Below, in pieces: positions 8,389-16,822 of a stretch of DNA of 64,000 nt. This DNA is from PALSA-188 sp963720075 (GTDB taxonomy: Bacteria > Acidobacteriota > Terriglobia > Terriglobales > Acidobacteriaceae). Location: positions 1,426,001-1,490,000 of the forward strand of contig CAVREG010000019.1 in assembly GCA_963720075.1 (NCBI GenBank). Reading direction: 5' to 3'. The stretch's first letter is position 1; each line of letters starts with the position of its first letter. The notes under the pieces are model-generated. The model ran no database searches, was not told the origin of the DNA, and saw nothing but the letters and a program-made list of their open reading frames with translations. The translations under genes were made by a program, and so were the position numbers.

Positions 8389-10851
8389 ATGAAAACTTTC
8401 GCTTGTGTACTTCTGCTGGCGCTGCGCGCCTCTGCGGCGACGTATTACGTGGATCCAGCTGGGAGTAATCGAAATGACGGACTATCTCCGCAGAGCGCGT
8501 GGAGAACACTGTTGAAAGTTGGTATCTCGACCTTTCAACCGGGAGACGTGATTCTGTTCAAGCGCGACGCGGTATGGAACGAGTGGCTGACCCCACCTTC
8601 CAGCGGCACAGTGGGCAATCCGATCAAGTTTGATGCTTACGGAAACGGACGGCCTCCTGAATTTACCGGGTACTACGTGACCGGCGGTTCGCAATGGACG
8701 AATACCGCAGGCAATGTTTGGCAGATCGCATTGGGTGCGACGCAGCCGATTTCACAACTCAACTTCGTGCGATTCGGAACCAAGTGGGGGAATTCACTAA
8801 GCACCCAGAGTGCGCTCGCTCATGATCGGGATTGGTTTTACGATCCGGTTGCGCAGAACCTATACGTATGGGCTGCGTCGGGAAATCCAGTCGCTCATTT
8901 CGGATCAGTCACGCCGATTATCTTGAGCGGGCAGGCCGTTATCAATATAAATGGCGTCAGCAACATTGAAATTCAGCACATCAAATTAGATTGGTACGAC
9001 GGTTACGGGGTTCAGATACAAGGACCGAGCGATCACATTTGGCTTGCCAACATGATGGCGGACAGCCGGGTACCGAACGCGACGGTTCCAATTGGATTTT
9101 ATGTTCATCCCGACGGAACGCCTGGCGACATTCACATTTATAACACGGATGCACACCGAAATTATGTCGGCTACCGCTTCGACGGCACGCCGACGGCAAT
9201 CGAACTTAAGAATTGCCGCGCTTATGCCAACCGGACATACGGACTGATGGACAACACAGCCGCCGTGACCTATTCGTACTGTCATTTTTATGCGAACAAT
9301 ATTGCGACGGGAATCTCTACTGATATCACTGGAACTCCCGGGCCAATCAATGGTGGAAATAATATTGCGGCAGATACGCCGCCGAGCGTTCGTGGATTCA
9401 TGCAATATCCGGCACGCATTACCGTTACTTACGACGATCCTGGTTTGATTGATGGTTCGCATCAGTACATAGAGTCGTTGTTGCCGATGATCCAATCGAA
9501 GGGCGTTCCACTGAGTATTGCGGTAGTGACTGGTTACGATCTCTCGCAGGAATTGATTCCAACATTTCAATCTTGGATCAACGCGGGATGGGACCTCAAC
9601 TGCCATTCGGTTTCGCATCAGTATTTTGTATTTCCGAACGCATTCACGATTCAATACACGGGGACAACGGCGTCGAGTGTCACGCTTTCGATTTCGAACA
9701 AACAATTTACGATTATGGCTCCGGGCGATGCGAACGCTCAAGTCAGTTGGGACTTCAGTTCGTCGGGAACGGACATGGTTCCATCTGGGCTCGATACGTT
9801 GGGTGGACTGATCTTCACGCTCAACCAGCGTGGCGTGTTTTCAGTAACTGCGGACCCAAACATGAAATCGGCAGTGAAAAGCGAGGACCTCGCCGATGTG
9901 GCTTCGCAAGATATCAAGAGCGGGAGTTATTTATTACTGACCGACAAGACGCGGTTGATGTCTGATGAAATTGAATGGTCCAAGGCGTGGATGAATCTGA
10001 ACCTTACGGGCATCGGCGGCGGACATTCTACGGTTCTATCGTGGAATCCCGAGGCGAATGTTGGAGGTTATAACGTTTACCGGTCTGCGACGAGTGGAGG
10101 CCCTTACACAAAAATTGCTGGGCCGGTGCCAAATCCTACGTATGTGGATTACGCCGTGAATCCGCAGCAAATCTGGTACTACGTGGTGACTGCGCTGAAT
10201 GGCTCAGGCGAGTCCGGGTACTCCAATGAAATCGAGGCGCTGATCCCTGGAAGCTGGATCTATGTATACCCAGGCAGCTACGAAGATACTTCAACAGAAA
10301 CGATGACGGTTGCTGCGGGATTCGCGGGCGCACGAGGGTCCGGGACAATGACTCCTTCTCCGAACGCGGGGACAGTGCTGGGCAGCGGGGTTAACGTCCA
10401 GAACATTTTGAGCCAGGGAGTGGCGCCTTACTTTCAAAATCTCAGCGATGCGCAGCTTATTAACAAGTTGAGAGCGCTGGTGTTCAAATCGGCAGTATGG
10501 GGTGTTCCTTACGGGATTTTTTGGCACGTGAACGAACTGACGGCACACCAGGTTGGAGTAATGCTGGATGCGTTGAAATCCAGCGGAGCCACATTGATGT
10601 CGAATACGCAACTCGTGAATTATCTGGCTGGCGCGGACCAGAATTCGGGAACCACTTACTTCGCGGATGTGACTTCTGGTCCTGACATTGATGTCAGGCC
10701 GATGGCCGCTTCTCCAGACGTAGATCAAGGCGCTGCTCTGGGCATTGAATACAAGTACGACCTGATGGGAATTGATCAAACTTTATTTGGAAGCGGGTGG
10801 GAAATCGGATCGTTTGCATTCGTGCCGGAATATCCGGGACATGCGAGATAG
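8389..10851 (+). CDS. Secreted beta-helix / polysaccharide deacetylase (CE4) / FN3 phage protein
   Basis: An 820-aa protein starting at ATG 8389, with a ~17-residue signal peptide (MKTFACVLLLALRASA). Residues ~20-315 begin with YYVDPAGSNRNDGLSPQ, typical of right-handed parallel beta-helix enzymes. Residues ~342 onward are a NodB-like deacetylase: TYDD (motif 1, normally TFDDG) and HSVSH at ~406 (motif 2, metal-binding histidines). An FN3 domain (~547-618) is inserted before the YPGSYEDT strand that closes the NodB barrel. CE4 enzymes remove N-acetyl groups from surface polysaccharides or peptidoglycan. It lies 31 bases after the tail-fibre gene and probably partners it in host-surface recognition. 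The missing Gly of motif 1 leaves activity uncertain. Confidence 0.72.
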   Translation: MKTFACVLLLALRASAATYYVDPAGSNRNDGLSPQSAWRTLLKVGISTFQPGDVILFKRDAVWNEWLTPPSSGTVGNPIKFDAYGNGRPPEFTGYYVTGGSQWTNTAGNVWQIALGATQPISQLNFVRFGTKWGNSLSTQSALAHDRDWFYDPVAQNLYVWAASGNPVAHFGSVTPIILSGQAVININGVSNIEIQHIKLDWYDGYGVQIQGPSDHIWLANMMADSRVPNATVPIGFYVHPDGTPGDIHIYNTDAHRNYVGYRFDGTPTAIELKNCRAYANRTYGLMDNTAAVTYSYCHFYANNIATGISTDITGTPGPINGGNNIAADTPPSVRGFMQYPARITVTYDDPGLIDGSHQYIESLLPMIQSKGVPLSIAVVTGYDLSQELIPTFQSWINAGWDLNCHSVSHQYFVFPNAFTIQYTGTTASSVTLSISNKQFTIMAPGDANAQVSWDFSSSGTDMVPSGLDTLGGLIFTLNQRGVFSVTADPNMKSAVKSEDLADVASQDIKSGSYLLLTDKTRLMSDEIEWSKAWMNLNLTGIGGGHSTVLSWNPEANVGGYNVYRSATSGGPYTKIAGPVPNPTYVDYAVNPQQIWYYVVTALNGSGESGYSNEIEALIPGSWIYVYPGSYEDTSTETMTVAAGFAGARGSGTMTPSPNAGTVLGSGVNVQNILSQGVAPYFQNLSDAQLINKLRALVFKSAVWGVPYGIFWHVNELTAHQVGVMLDALKSSGATLMSNTQLVNYLAGADQNSGTTYFADVTSGPDIDVRPMAASPDVDQGAALGIEYKYDLMGIDQTLFGSGWEIGSFAFVPEYPGHAR

Positions 10852-10907
10852 AAACGCAATTCCGGATCGCGGTTGATGGTTCTCGGCTTCCAGCCAAAAG
10901 GGACGAC

Positions 10908-12431
10908 TTGAATATATATGACGATATTTTCCTACTCAGGGCTCTGGGGACTTCGCTAGATAATCCAGCGAAGAACAAGCTGACGATCCGCGACTTTCTA
11001 ATTGAAAGTTTGCTGAAAGTCAGAAGCAAATCGCGCGGGTTAGTCTATCTGAAAGCTAATCGCGCACAGCGGGAATATTCACGAGACTGCAGCAAGCGGA
11101 ACATTGTTTTGAAAGCGCGACAACTAGGAATTACGACATACGTTGCGGCGCGATTCTTTATCCAGACAATCACGCAGCCGGGCACGATCACAGTGCAGGT
11201 TGCGCATAATCAGGAATCGGCTGAGGAGATTTTTAGGATTGTGCACCGCTTCTGGGAGAACCTGCCCGGAGCGATGCAAACTGGCGCGCTGATAACTTCG
11301 CGCGCCAACATCCGTCAGATCGTTTTTCCACGGCTGGACAGTGAATATCGCGTGGCGACGGCGGCGGATCCTAACGCGGGGCGCGGGATTACGATTCATA
11401 ACCTGCATTGCTCAGAGGTTGCCCGTTGGCCCCGCGACGGGATGGAGACTTTAGCATCGTTGCGAGCTGCAGTTCCAGGGAATGGCGAAATTGTTTTGGA
11501 GTCAACACCGAATGGCGCTGCCGGAGTTTTCTACGAAGAATGGCAGCGGGCTTCTGAAACCGAGTGTACGCGACACTTTTTCCCGTGGTGGTATGACGAC
11601 AATTATCAAATTGCAATTGAACGACCGATCATTGCCCTCACTTCCGAAGAAGAGGAATTGGCCTCACGCGCCGAATTGACAGATTCGCAAATAGCATGGC
11701 GGCGACTCAATCGTGCGCAGTTGCGAGGACTGGCGAGCCAGGAATACGCGGAAGACGCAATCTCATGTTTTCTAGCATCTGGCGAAAGTGTGTTCGAGCT
11801 TGATGCCATAGAGCAGGCGTTACAGGAATGTGGCGAACCGCTGGAGTCAAAAGACAATGAGCGTTGGCTGGTTTGGCTGCCTCCGCAGCCGGAGCGGCAA
11901 TACGTTGTCGGAGTGGATACATCGGGAGGTGGCTCGGAGGGGGATTATTCCTGTGCGCAGGTGATCGAGCGTGATACAGCAATGCAATGCGCGGAGTTGC
12001 AGGGCCATTTTCCTCCACGAGAGCTAGCGGCGCGTCTTATTGAATTGGCTAAGGTTTATAACCATGCGCTGTTGGCGGTTGAAAGAAATAACCACGGGTA
12101 TGGCGTTTTGGCTCATCTTCAAACGGCGGCGTATCAACACATTTTTCAAGATGGCGGCCAGGATGGATGGTTAACGTCAGCGATAAGCCGCCCGGCAATG
12201 ATTGAGAATCTGGCGAATGTGTTGGCTACGAATTCAAAGCTATTTCGAAGCCGCAGACTGCTGAGTGAGTGCAGGACATTCGTGCGGCATGCTGACGGGA
12301 ACGTGAGTGCTGCGGCGGGAACCCATGACGATTGTGTGATTGCAATGGCGATTGCTCTAGCGGTGAGGCACAGGATCGTGGGACGGCCGAGGCAAATAAA
12401 TATGGGGATGGCTTGTTTGCCTCGTGCCTGA
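10908..12431 (+). CDS. terL: Phage terminase large subunit
   Basis: An ATPase-nuclease motor that packages DNA into proheads. The ATPase domain has a Walker A-like KARQLGITT at ~69-77. The nuclease domain shows acidic residues in GVDTSGGGSEGDYS, AVERNNHGYG and GTHDDCVIA, the three-part RNase H-like site of TerL. About 507 aa is a normal length. I place the start at TTG 10908, preceded by AAAGGGA; the frame stays open back to a GTG at 10797, which would overlap the previous gene by 55 bases and add 37 residues with no family resemblance. The gene opens the head module. Confidence 0.85.
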   Translation: MNIYDDIFLLRALGTSLDNPAKNKLTIRDFLIESLLKVRSKSRGLVYLKANRAQREYSRDCSKRNIVLKARQLGITTYVAARFFIQTITQPGTITVQVAHNQESAEEIFRIVHRFWENLPGAMQTGALITSRANIRQIVFPRLDSEYRVATAADPNAGRGITIHNLHCSEVARWPRDGMETLASLRAAVPGNGEIVLESTPNGAAGVFYEEWQRASETECTRHFFPWWYDDNYQIAIERPIIALTSEEEELASRAELTDSQIAWRRLNRAQLRGLASQEYAEDAISCFLASGESVFELDAIEQALQECGEPLESKDNERWLVWLPPQPERQYVVGVDTSGGGSEGDYSCAQVIERDTAMQCAELQGHFPPRELAARLIELAKVYNHALLAVERNNHGYGVLAHLQTAAYQHIFQDGGQDGWLTSAISRPAMIENLANVLATNSKLFRSRRLLSECRTFVRHADGNVSAAAGTHDDCVIAMAIALAVRHRIVGRPRQINMGMACLPRA

Positions 12432-12606
12432 AGTATTTCCACAGGGTTTCGTGGTTGGTCATCACATCGGGGAAGCAGGATTATGGCTATGATTTGGTCC
12501 AAAATAGGGACGAAAGCCGTGAGTCGCAACGCTCTTAATCGAGAGCTTAGTGTAACGGTCGGGAAGCGGCCGTCGCGCGCCCTTATTCGGTCAGAGGGAG
12601 AACCGG

Positions 12607-13413
12607 TTGCCGGTGACTGCGGTCCAGCACGTGCGGAGAATGCGAGGCGGCGCTCAAGGACATCTGATGCGTTGCGACGACGGGAATTTTTACGTCGTTA
12701 AGTTTAGAAATAATCCGCAGCACCTGCGCGTGCTCGCGAATGAACTCCTCGCGTCGCGGCTAGCGGCGGGAGTTGAGCTTCCGGTGCCGGCTACAGAGGT
12801 CATAGAGGTAAAAGACTGGCTGGTGCAGCACACCTCTGAGCTGAACATCCAGTTGGCTGGATGCACGATCCCGTGTGAACCAGGACTGCAATTTGGATCG
12901 AGATACGTGGTGAGCCCGCTGGAAGGGCAAGTGCTGGATTATCTTCCTATCGAGATGTTGGAACGAGTGCGAAATCGAGAGACGTTCGCGGGAATGCTCG
13001 CTATTGATAAATGGACTGGGAATGCGAACGGCAGGCAAGCGACATTCTGGCGAAAGATGCGTGAGCGGAAATATACCGTTACATTCATTGACCAGGGGTA
13101 TTGCTTTAATGCGGGAGAGTGGACGTTTCCGGATTTTCCGCTTCGCGGAGTTTATCCGGAGAACGAAGTCTACGCTAATGTGCGCGGATGGGACGCGTTT
13201 GAGCCGTGGCTCTCGTTAATCGAGAACATGGATGATGAGGTAATTTGGGCGGCGGCAGGGGAAATTCCTCCTGAATGGTATGGAAGCGATTGGGACGCGC
13301 TTCAGAAGCTGGTTCTATCGCTACTAAGCCGGAGGGCGATGGTCCGGGAGCTGATTACTGCGTTTCGAATGTCTCTAAGGAGACCGTTTCCCAATTGGCT
13401 TGAAGAAGCGTGA
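12607..13413 (+). CDS. HipA-like kinase-fold protein
   Basis: A 268-aa protein of the HipA-like (HipA_2) family. Visible landmarks are Lys32 in VVKF (ATP lysine), Glu46 in LANELLAS, the catalytic-loop region DKWTGNANGRQ (134-144) and IDQG (161-164) as the metal-binding DFG equivalent. HipA enzymes have Asp at the position of Asn141 (N-x-D), so the catalytic base appears replaced. The TTG start is backed by GAGGGAG six bases upstream. It is followed seven bases later by a DUF3037 gene, a pairing I know from many bacterial chromosomes. HipA relatives phosphorylate host targets and act in persistence or toxin-antitoxin systems. Its place between terL and portal marks it as cargo in the head operon. 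Confidence 0.7.
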   Translation: MPVTAVQHVRRMRGGAQGHLMRCDDGNFYVVKFRNNPQHLRVLANELLASRLAAGVELPVPATEVIEVKDWLVQHTSELNIQLAGCTIPCEPGLQFGSRYVVSPLEGQVLDYLPIEMLERVRNRETFAGMLAIDKWTGNANGRQATFWRKMRERKYTVTFIDQGYCFNAGEWTFPDFPLRGVYPENEVYANVRGWDAFEPWLSLIENMDDEVIWAAAGEIPPEWYGSDWDALQKLVLSLLSRRAMVRELITAFRMSLRRPFPNWLEEA

Positions 13414-13420
13414 CGGCGGT

Positions 13421-14227
13421 ATGGCCGACTTCAAACAGCTCGAATTTTACCTCCTGCGATATGTGCCGATCGCAGTCAGGGACGAGTTCGTTAACATCGG
13501 TGTCATCCTGGTCGAACCCGATCACGCAGGATTCGGAGAAGTACGGTTCGCGCCTGACTGGCGGATGGCCGAGCGCATTGATCCGCAGGCGGATATCGAA
13601 GTGTTGCAAGCGATGGAACGCTACGCTCGAAAGCAATTTCAGGATCCGGAAACGCGAGCATTGTTCTTGAGAAAGATGGAAGATTCATTTTCCAACTTGG
13701 TTCAGCTCTCGCCAATGAGAGCATGTTTAGCAGAAGACCCGGCCAGAGAAATTGAAGCTTTAGCATCTTTTTATTTTAAAAGTATTCATCCACCATCGCA
13801 AAGGATTCCGAGCGGGCGAAGCCGAATCTGGCAAGAGATGCATACAGCCTTTGAACAGCAGGGCGTTCTGAGATCTTTGAGAGCCGATATTGCAATGGCA
13901 CAATATACACAGCCGGGAGATCCCCTAAAACTGGATTTTGCTTATACGTTCGCAGAAAAATTGAAGGTATTTCAAGCGGTCTCATTAAAAGGGACCTTGA
14001 ACCCGGCGCGTTATTTTGGATCGCGAGCGGCCGGCATCGTTCATGATCTTGCTAAGCACGCCCGGACCACGCCTTTCCTAACAGCCGTAGTGGAAGATGA
14101 CTGGGAACGGAACAACCCGGACGTTGAGTATGTCCTGGAAACACTGATCAATAGCCAGGTAGAAGTATCGGCTTTAGCCGACATGCCGAAAATAGCGGCG
14201 CAGGCGAGGTTGGATTTGAAGCTTTGA
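13421..14227 (+). CDS. DUF3037 family protein, partner of HipA-like kinase
   Basis: A 268-aa protein whose N-terminus (FYLLRYVPIAVRDEFVNIGV) matches DUF3037, which typically starts with an RYVP..R.EFVNVGV pattern. The family has no established function but commonly sits next to HipA-like kinases, as here, so it may be a regulator, antitoxin or substrate. I use the ATG at 13421; a TTG at 13400 would add seven residues and overlap the kinase gene. A 93-base gap separates it from the portal gene. Confidence 0.7.
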   Translation: MADFKQLEFYLLRYVPIAVRDEFVNIGVILVEPDHAGFGEVRFAPDWRMAERIDPQADIEVLQAMERYARKQFQDPETRALFLRKMEDSFSNLVQLSPMRACLAEDPAREIEALASFYFKSIHPPSQRIPSGRSRIWQEMHTAFEQQGVLRSLRADIAMAQYTQPGDPLKLDFAYTFAEKLKVFQAVSLKGTLNPARYFGSRAAGIVHDLAKHARTTPFLTAVVEDDWERNNPDVEYVLETLINSQVEVSALADMPKIAAQARLDLKL

Positions 14228-14320
14228 ACTTCCGCGGGAGAATGTCTTCACAGCATTCGAGATTCGGTTAGCTTTTCGTGGGCGAAGGCGCCCGCGCCAC
14301 ACAATCTAAAAGAAAAAATC

Positions 14321-15571
14321 ATGAAAATTACAAACGTTTTACGCGGCGCTATGCGCCGGTTCGCAGGAGTGTCTCTCGCCGCCGGAAAAGTTGAAGGCAA
14401 GAGAAGAACGGCGGCACTTCCGTCCATTCTGAATACCTATGGGCCCAGGGCGGATAGTTTTCCCAAACCAACGCCTATAAACCTGCGGCGCTTTTCGGAA
14501 ACGCCGGTAGCACGCAAGGCGATTAATACTATTAAAGACCGCATCGTTGGGATGCGATGGCGAATTCAACCTCGCCCGGGGCGCGCGCTGCGAGCAATTT
14601 CTGATCTTGAATCGCGCTCGCAAATCCTCACCGACAATTTCGACAATCCCAATCCCGATGATTCGTTTCGTTCGCTCGCGGAGCAAGTCCTCGAGGACAT
14701 AATCGTCGGGGGATTCGGGGCAATCGAAGTCGAGGCAACCGGTGATACGCAACATCCGCTTGCGCTGTGGCCGGTTGACGGCGCGACTATCCGCATGAGA
14801 AGTGATTGGGACGGGATGCCAGATTCGCCTCGATACGTCCAGGTGACCGGGAAATCAGGCCCTGACGGAACGATTGTCTTGAACGACGATGAGCTTATCT
14901 ACATCCGGCTGAATCCCCGCACGTTTACGCCCTTCGGTTTGGGGCGGCTCGAGGTTGCGTTCGAAACAGTGAATGCTTTTCTAGGAGCTCATCGTTACGC
15001 GGCAAAATTGGCGTCGAATTCGGTGGTGGATTATGCGCTGTGGCTGCAAGGAATGACGCCTGAACATCACGAGCGGCTCATTCGTTGGTGGCAGGATGAA
15101 ATTGAAGGCACCGGCAGAGTTCCAATCCTTTCGGTTGAGAACAAGCCTGAAGTGCTGCGCTTTGGAGGAGGCACAGACGCCGACCTTCGGCTGCAATGGC
15201 AGGAATTTGTGCTGAGGATCATTGCGGACGCGTTTGACCTCCCTCCACAGTGTTTGGGGCTTGAACGTGACGTAAATCGCTCGACGGCGATGGAAATGGC
15301 AGATGAGGCCTTTCGGCAGGCAATCGTACCTACCGCGCGGCTCTTGGCTGAACATCTGACTCGCGATGCGATCTGCAAGAAGCTCGGCTGGAATGACCTG
15401 GAATTTGTATTTACCGACGTCGATTCGGGAGGAGACGTAATGGAAGAGGCCCAGATCCAGGCGATCCTTTTGCAAAATGGGGTGCTCACGATAAACGAAG
15501 TACGGAGAATGCGCGGATTGACACTGCTGGAAGTCACGACACCAGCGATCAAGAGTAGGAGCGAGGCGTAG
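14321..15571 (+). CDS. Phage portal protein (HK97-like)
   Basis: A 416-aa protein of the dodecameric portal family, through which DNA enters and leaves the head. The region from PFGLGRLEVAFETVNAFLGAH through DAFDLPPQCLGLERDVNRST follows the portal pattern: a helical stem, then a Pro/Leu-rich crown segment with a conserved N-R-S-T. It lies just after the kinase/DUF3037 cargo and before the protease-like gene, the usual terminase-portal-protease-capsid order once the cargo is removed. Length is normal for HK97-type portals. Confidence 0.8.
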   Translation: MKITNVLRGAMRRFAGVSLAAGKVEGKRRTAALPSILNTYGPRADSFPKPTPINLRRFSETPVARKAINTIKDRIVGMRWRIQPRPGRALRAISDLESRSQILTDNFDNPNPDDSFRSLAEQVLEDIIVGGFGAIEVEATGDTQHPLALWPVDGATIRMRSDWDGMPDSPRYVQVTGKSGPDGTIVLNDDELIYIRLNPRTFTPFGLGRLEVAFETVNAFLGAHRYAAKLASNSVVDYALWLQGMTPEHHERLIRWWQDEIEGTGRVPILSVENKPEVLRFGGGTDADLRLQWQEFVLRIIADAFDLPPQCLGLERDVNRSTAMEMADEAFRQAIVPTARLLAEHLTRDAICKKLGWNDLEFVFTDVDSGGDVMEEAQIQAILLQNGVLTINEVRRMRGLTLLEVTTPAIKSRSEA

Positions 15572-15637
15572 CGCATCGTTTCTAATGACGCAACATGCGA
15601 CTGGCGAGAACGAGTCTAGCAACACAAAAGAGGAATA

Positions 15638-16186
15638 ATGAATATTGATTTGGAATCAATGGCAATCGAGATGCCGCTCGTGGCAGGGCATCCCAACCGG
15701 GAAGAATTTTGTGGTGTGCTTACGCTGGTGGACGTGGCGTCGGACCGCGCTCCGGCTGGTGCCCGAGGACATCGAGTTGTGCTAACCCGATCGGCCGCCG
15801 AAGCAGGCTTAGCTTCTCTCTTGGGAATGGCCCTCGATTATTCCCCTACCCTGGATCGTCACGACACGCGTCGAAAGATCGGCGTCATCACTCGTGCCGA
15901 GATTGTCGGAAGAAAGCTGGAGCTCAGAGGATATTTATTTGCCAAAGACTTTCCAGAGATTGTGAAAGAGATCAGGCGGGGAGGGCGGAGCCGGCAATTT
16001 TCGGCTACGAGCAATCGCGAAAAAGTCGAGGCGGCCAGCCTGGGGATGTCCTACGAAATCGCTGACGCGCGAGTCGCAGACCTTCGAGCCAAAGTGTGGA
16101 CGCTCACACATGTCACTTTCACTGGAGCGGCGATTCTACGGCGGGACAAGGCGGCTTACGAAGACACATGGATCGAGATGGAATAG
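15638..16186 (+). CDS. Probable prohead maturation protease
   Basis: A 182-aa protein between portal and scaffold-like genes, where HK97-type phages encode the prohead protease. The pattern GMALDYSPTLDRHDTRRKIG (a histidine before an IG strand) and, later, SLGMSYEIADARV followed by WTLTHVTFTGAAIL recalls the His and Ser strands of the herpesvirus/S78-type fold. The match is by arrangement, not a full motif. It would cleave scaffold and capsid N-termini during maturation. GAGGAATA precedes the ATG. Confidence 0.5.
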   Translation: MNIDLESMAIEMPLVAGHPNREEFCGVLTLVDVASDRAPAGARGHRVVLTRSAAEAGLASLLGMALDYSPTLDRHDTRRKIGVITRAEIVGRKLELRGYLFAKDFPEIVKEIRRGGRSRQFSATSNREKVEAASLGMSYEIADARVADLRAKVWTLTHVTFTGAAILRRDKAAYEDTWIEME

Positions 16187-16234
16187 CGGGAGGAAACAAT
16201 GCAGCTTCCCAAAATCTAAATAAAGGAGAGATAA

Positions 16235-16669
16235 ATGGATCAGGAAATGAAGGAACAACTTTCGGCAACTGCCGGAAGGCTCGCAAATGCGGCCGAAACG
16301 CTAGACCGCGTATTGGAAAAACTCGATGCGCAACAGGAAGCCCTGAATGCAAAGGTGGACCGCATTGTTGCTGCGGTCGAAGATCGAGTAAACGCTAGAC
16401 ACGAAAGCAATTTCGAGAATGAAGACGCAGTAAAACTCGAAAAGCGCGTAGCGGAACTCGAGAAAGCGAACACGGAACTGAAGGCGCAGGCCGTCCGTAT
16501 GGGACGGAAGACACTTTCTCCGTTAGTTTCGGCATTATTGACTAAGAACTTTCCGGAGGCCGGGGACAGGTTGGACCCGGAAGCCTTGAATAAGACGCTG
16601 CATTCATTGAGCGTCGAACAACGCATTGCAGTGAAAGCAGAGATGGCGCGCGCTGGAATGATTGATTGA
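16235..16669 (+). CDS. Coiled-coil scaffold-like protein
   Basis: A 144-aa, highly charged protein. Residues ~1-95 show heptad-type spacing of Leu/Ala/Val with many Glu and Lys, including LEKRVAELEKANTELKAQA, so a long coiled coil is likely. The C-terminal ~45 residues form a separate helical segment. A protein like this directly before the major capsid gene is usually the internal scaffold for prohead assembly. AAAGGAGAG lies five bases before the ATG. Confidence 0.55.
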   Translation: MDQEMKEQLSATAGRLANAAETLDRVLEKLDAQQEALNAKVDRIVAAVEDRVNARHESNFENEDAVKLEKRVAELEKANTELKAQAVRMGRKTLSPLVSALLTKNFPEAGDRLDPEALNKTLHSLSVEQRIAVKAEMARAGMID

Positions 16670-16678
16670 AGATCGGTT

Positions 16679-16699
16679 TCTAGCTCTTAGATTGTGGCT
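16679..16699 (+). repeat. Short degenerate heptamer run
   Basis: Three seven-base units (TCTAGCT, CTTAGAT, TGTGGCT) fit the same YYTRGCT consensus as the longer arrays at 18998-19132. It lies just after the scaffold-like gene. Confidence 0.35.
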
Positions 16700-16709
16700 C
16701 TAGCACACG

Positions 16710-16742
16710 ATGGGTGCGATTACTTCGCACCCATTTTCTTTT
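16710..16742 (+). terminator. Intrinsic terminator upstream of the major capsid gene
   Basis: A perfect ten-base-pair stem ATGGGTGCGA (16710-16719)/TCGCACCCAT (16725-16734) with a five-base loop is followed by TTTCTTTT. It splits the scaffold-like and capsid genes, so capsid mRNA needs its own promoter or antitermination. A TTGACG at 16763-16768 is a possible -35, but no good -10 follows. Confidence 0.7.
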
Positions 16743-16822
16743 GCGATCTTCGTCCAACCACATTGACGAGTTCGCTGAAAAACAGAATTCAACAGGCAGC
16801 AAAATCTAATTCAGGAGAACAC

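Noticed and set aside
10797..10907. Upstream extension of terL to GTG 10797
   Set aside because: It overlaps the preceding gene by 55 bases, adds residues with no terminase resemblance, and has a weaker ribosome site than TTG 10908.
12483..12701. 72-codon open frame between terL and the HipA-like gene
   Set aside because: It overlaps the kinase gene by 95 bases, has Arg-rich non-coding-like composition and no recognisable family; treated as a shadow.
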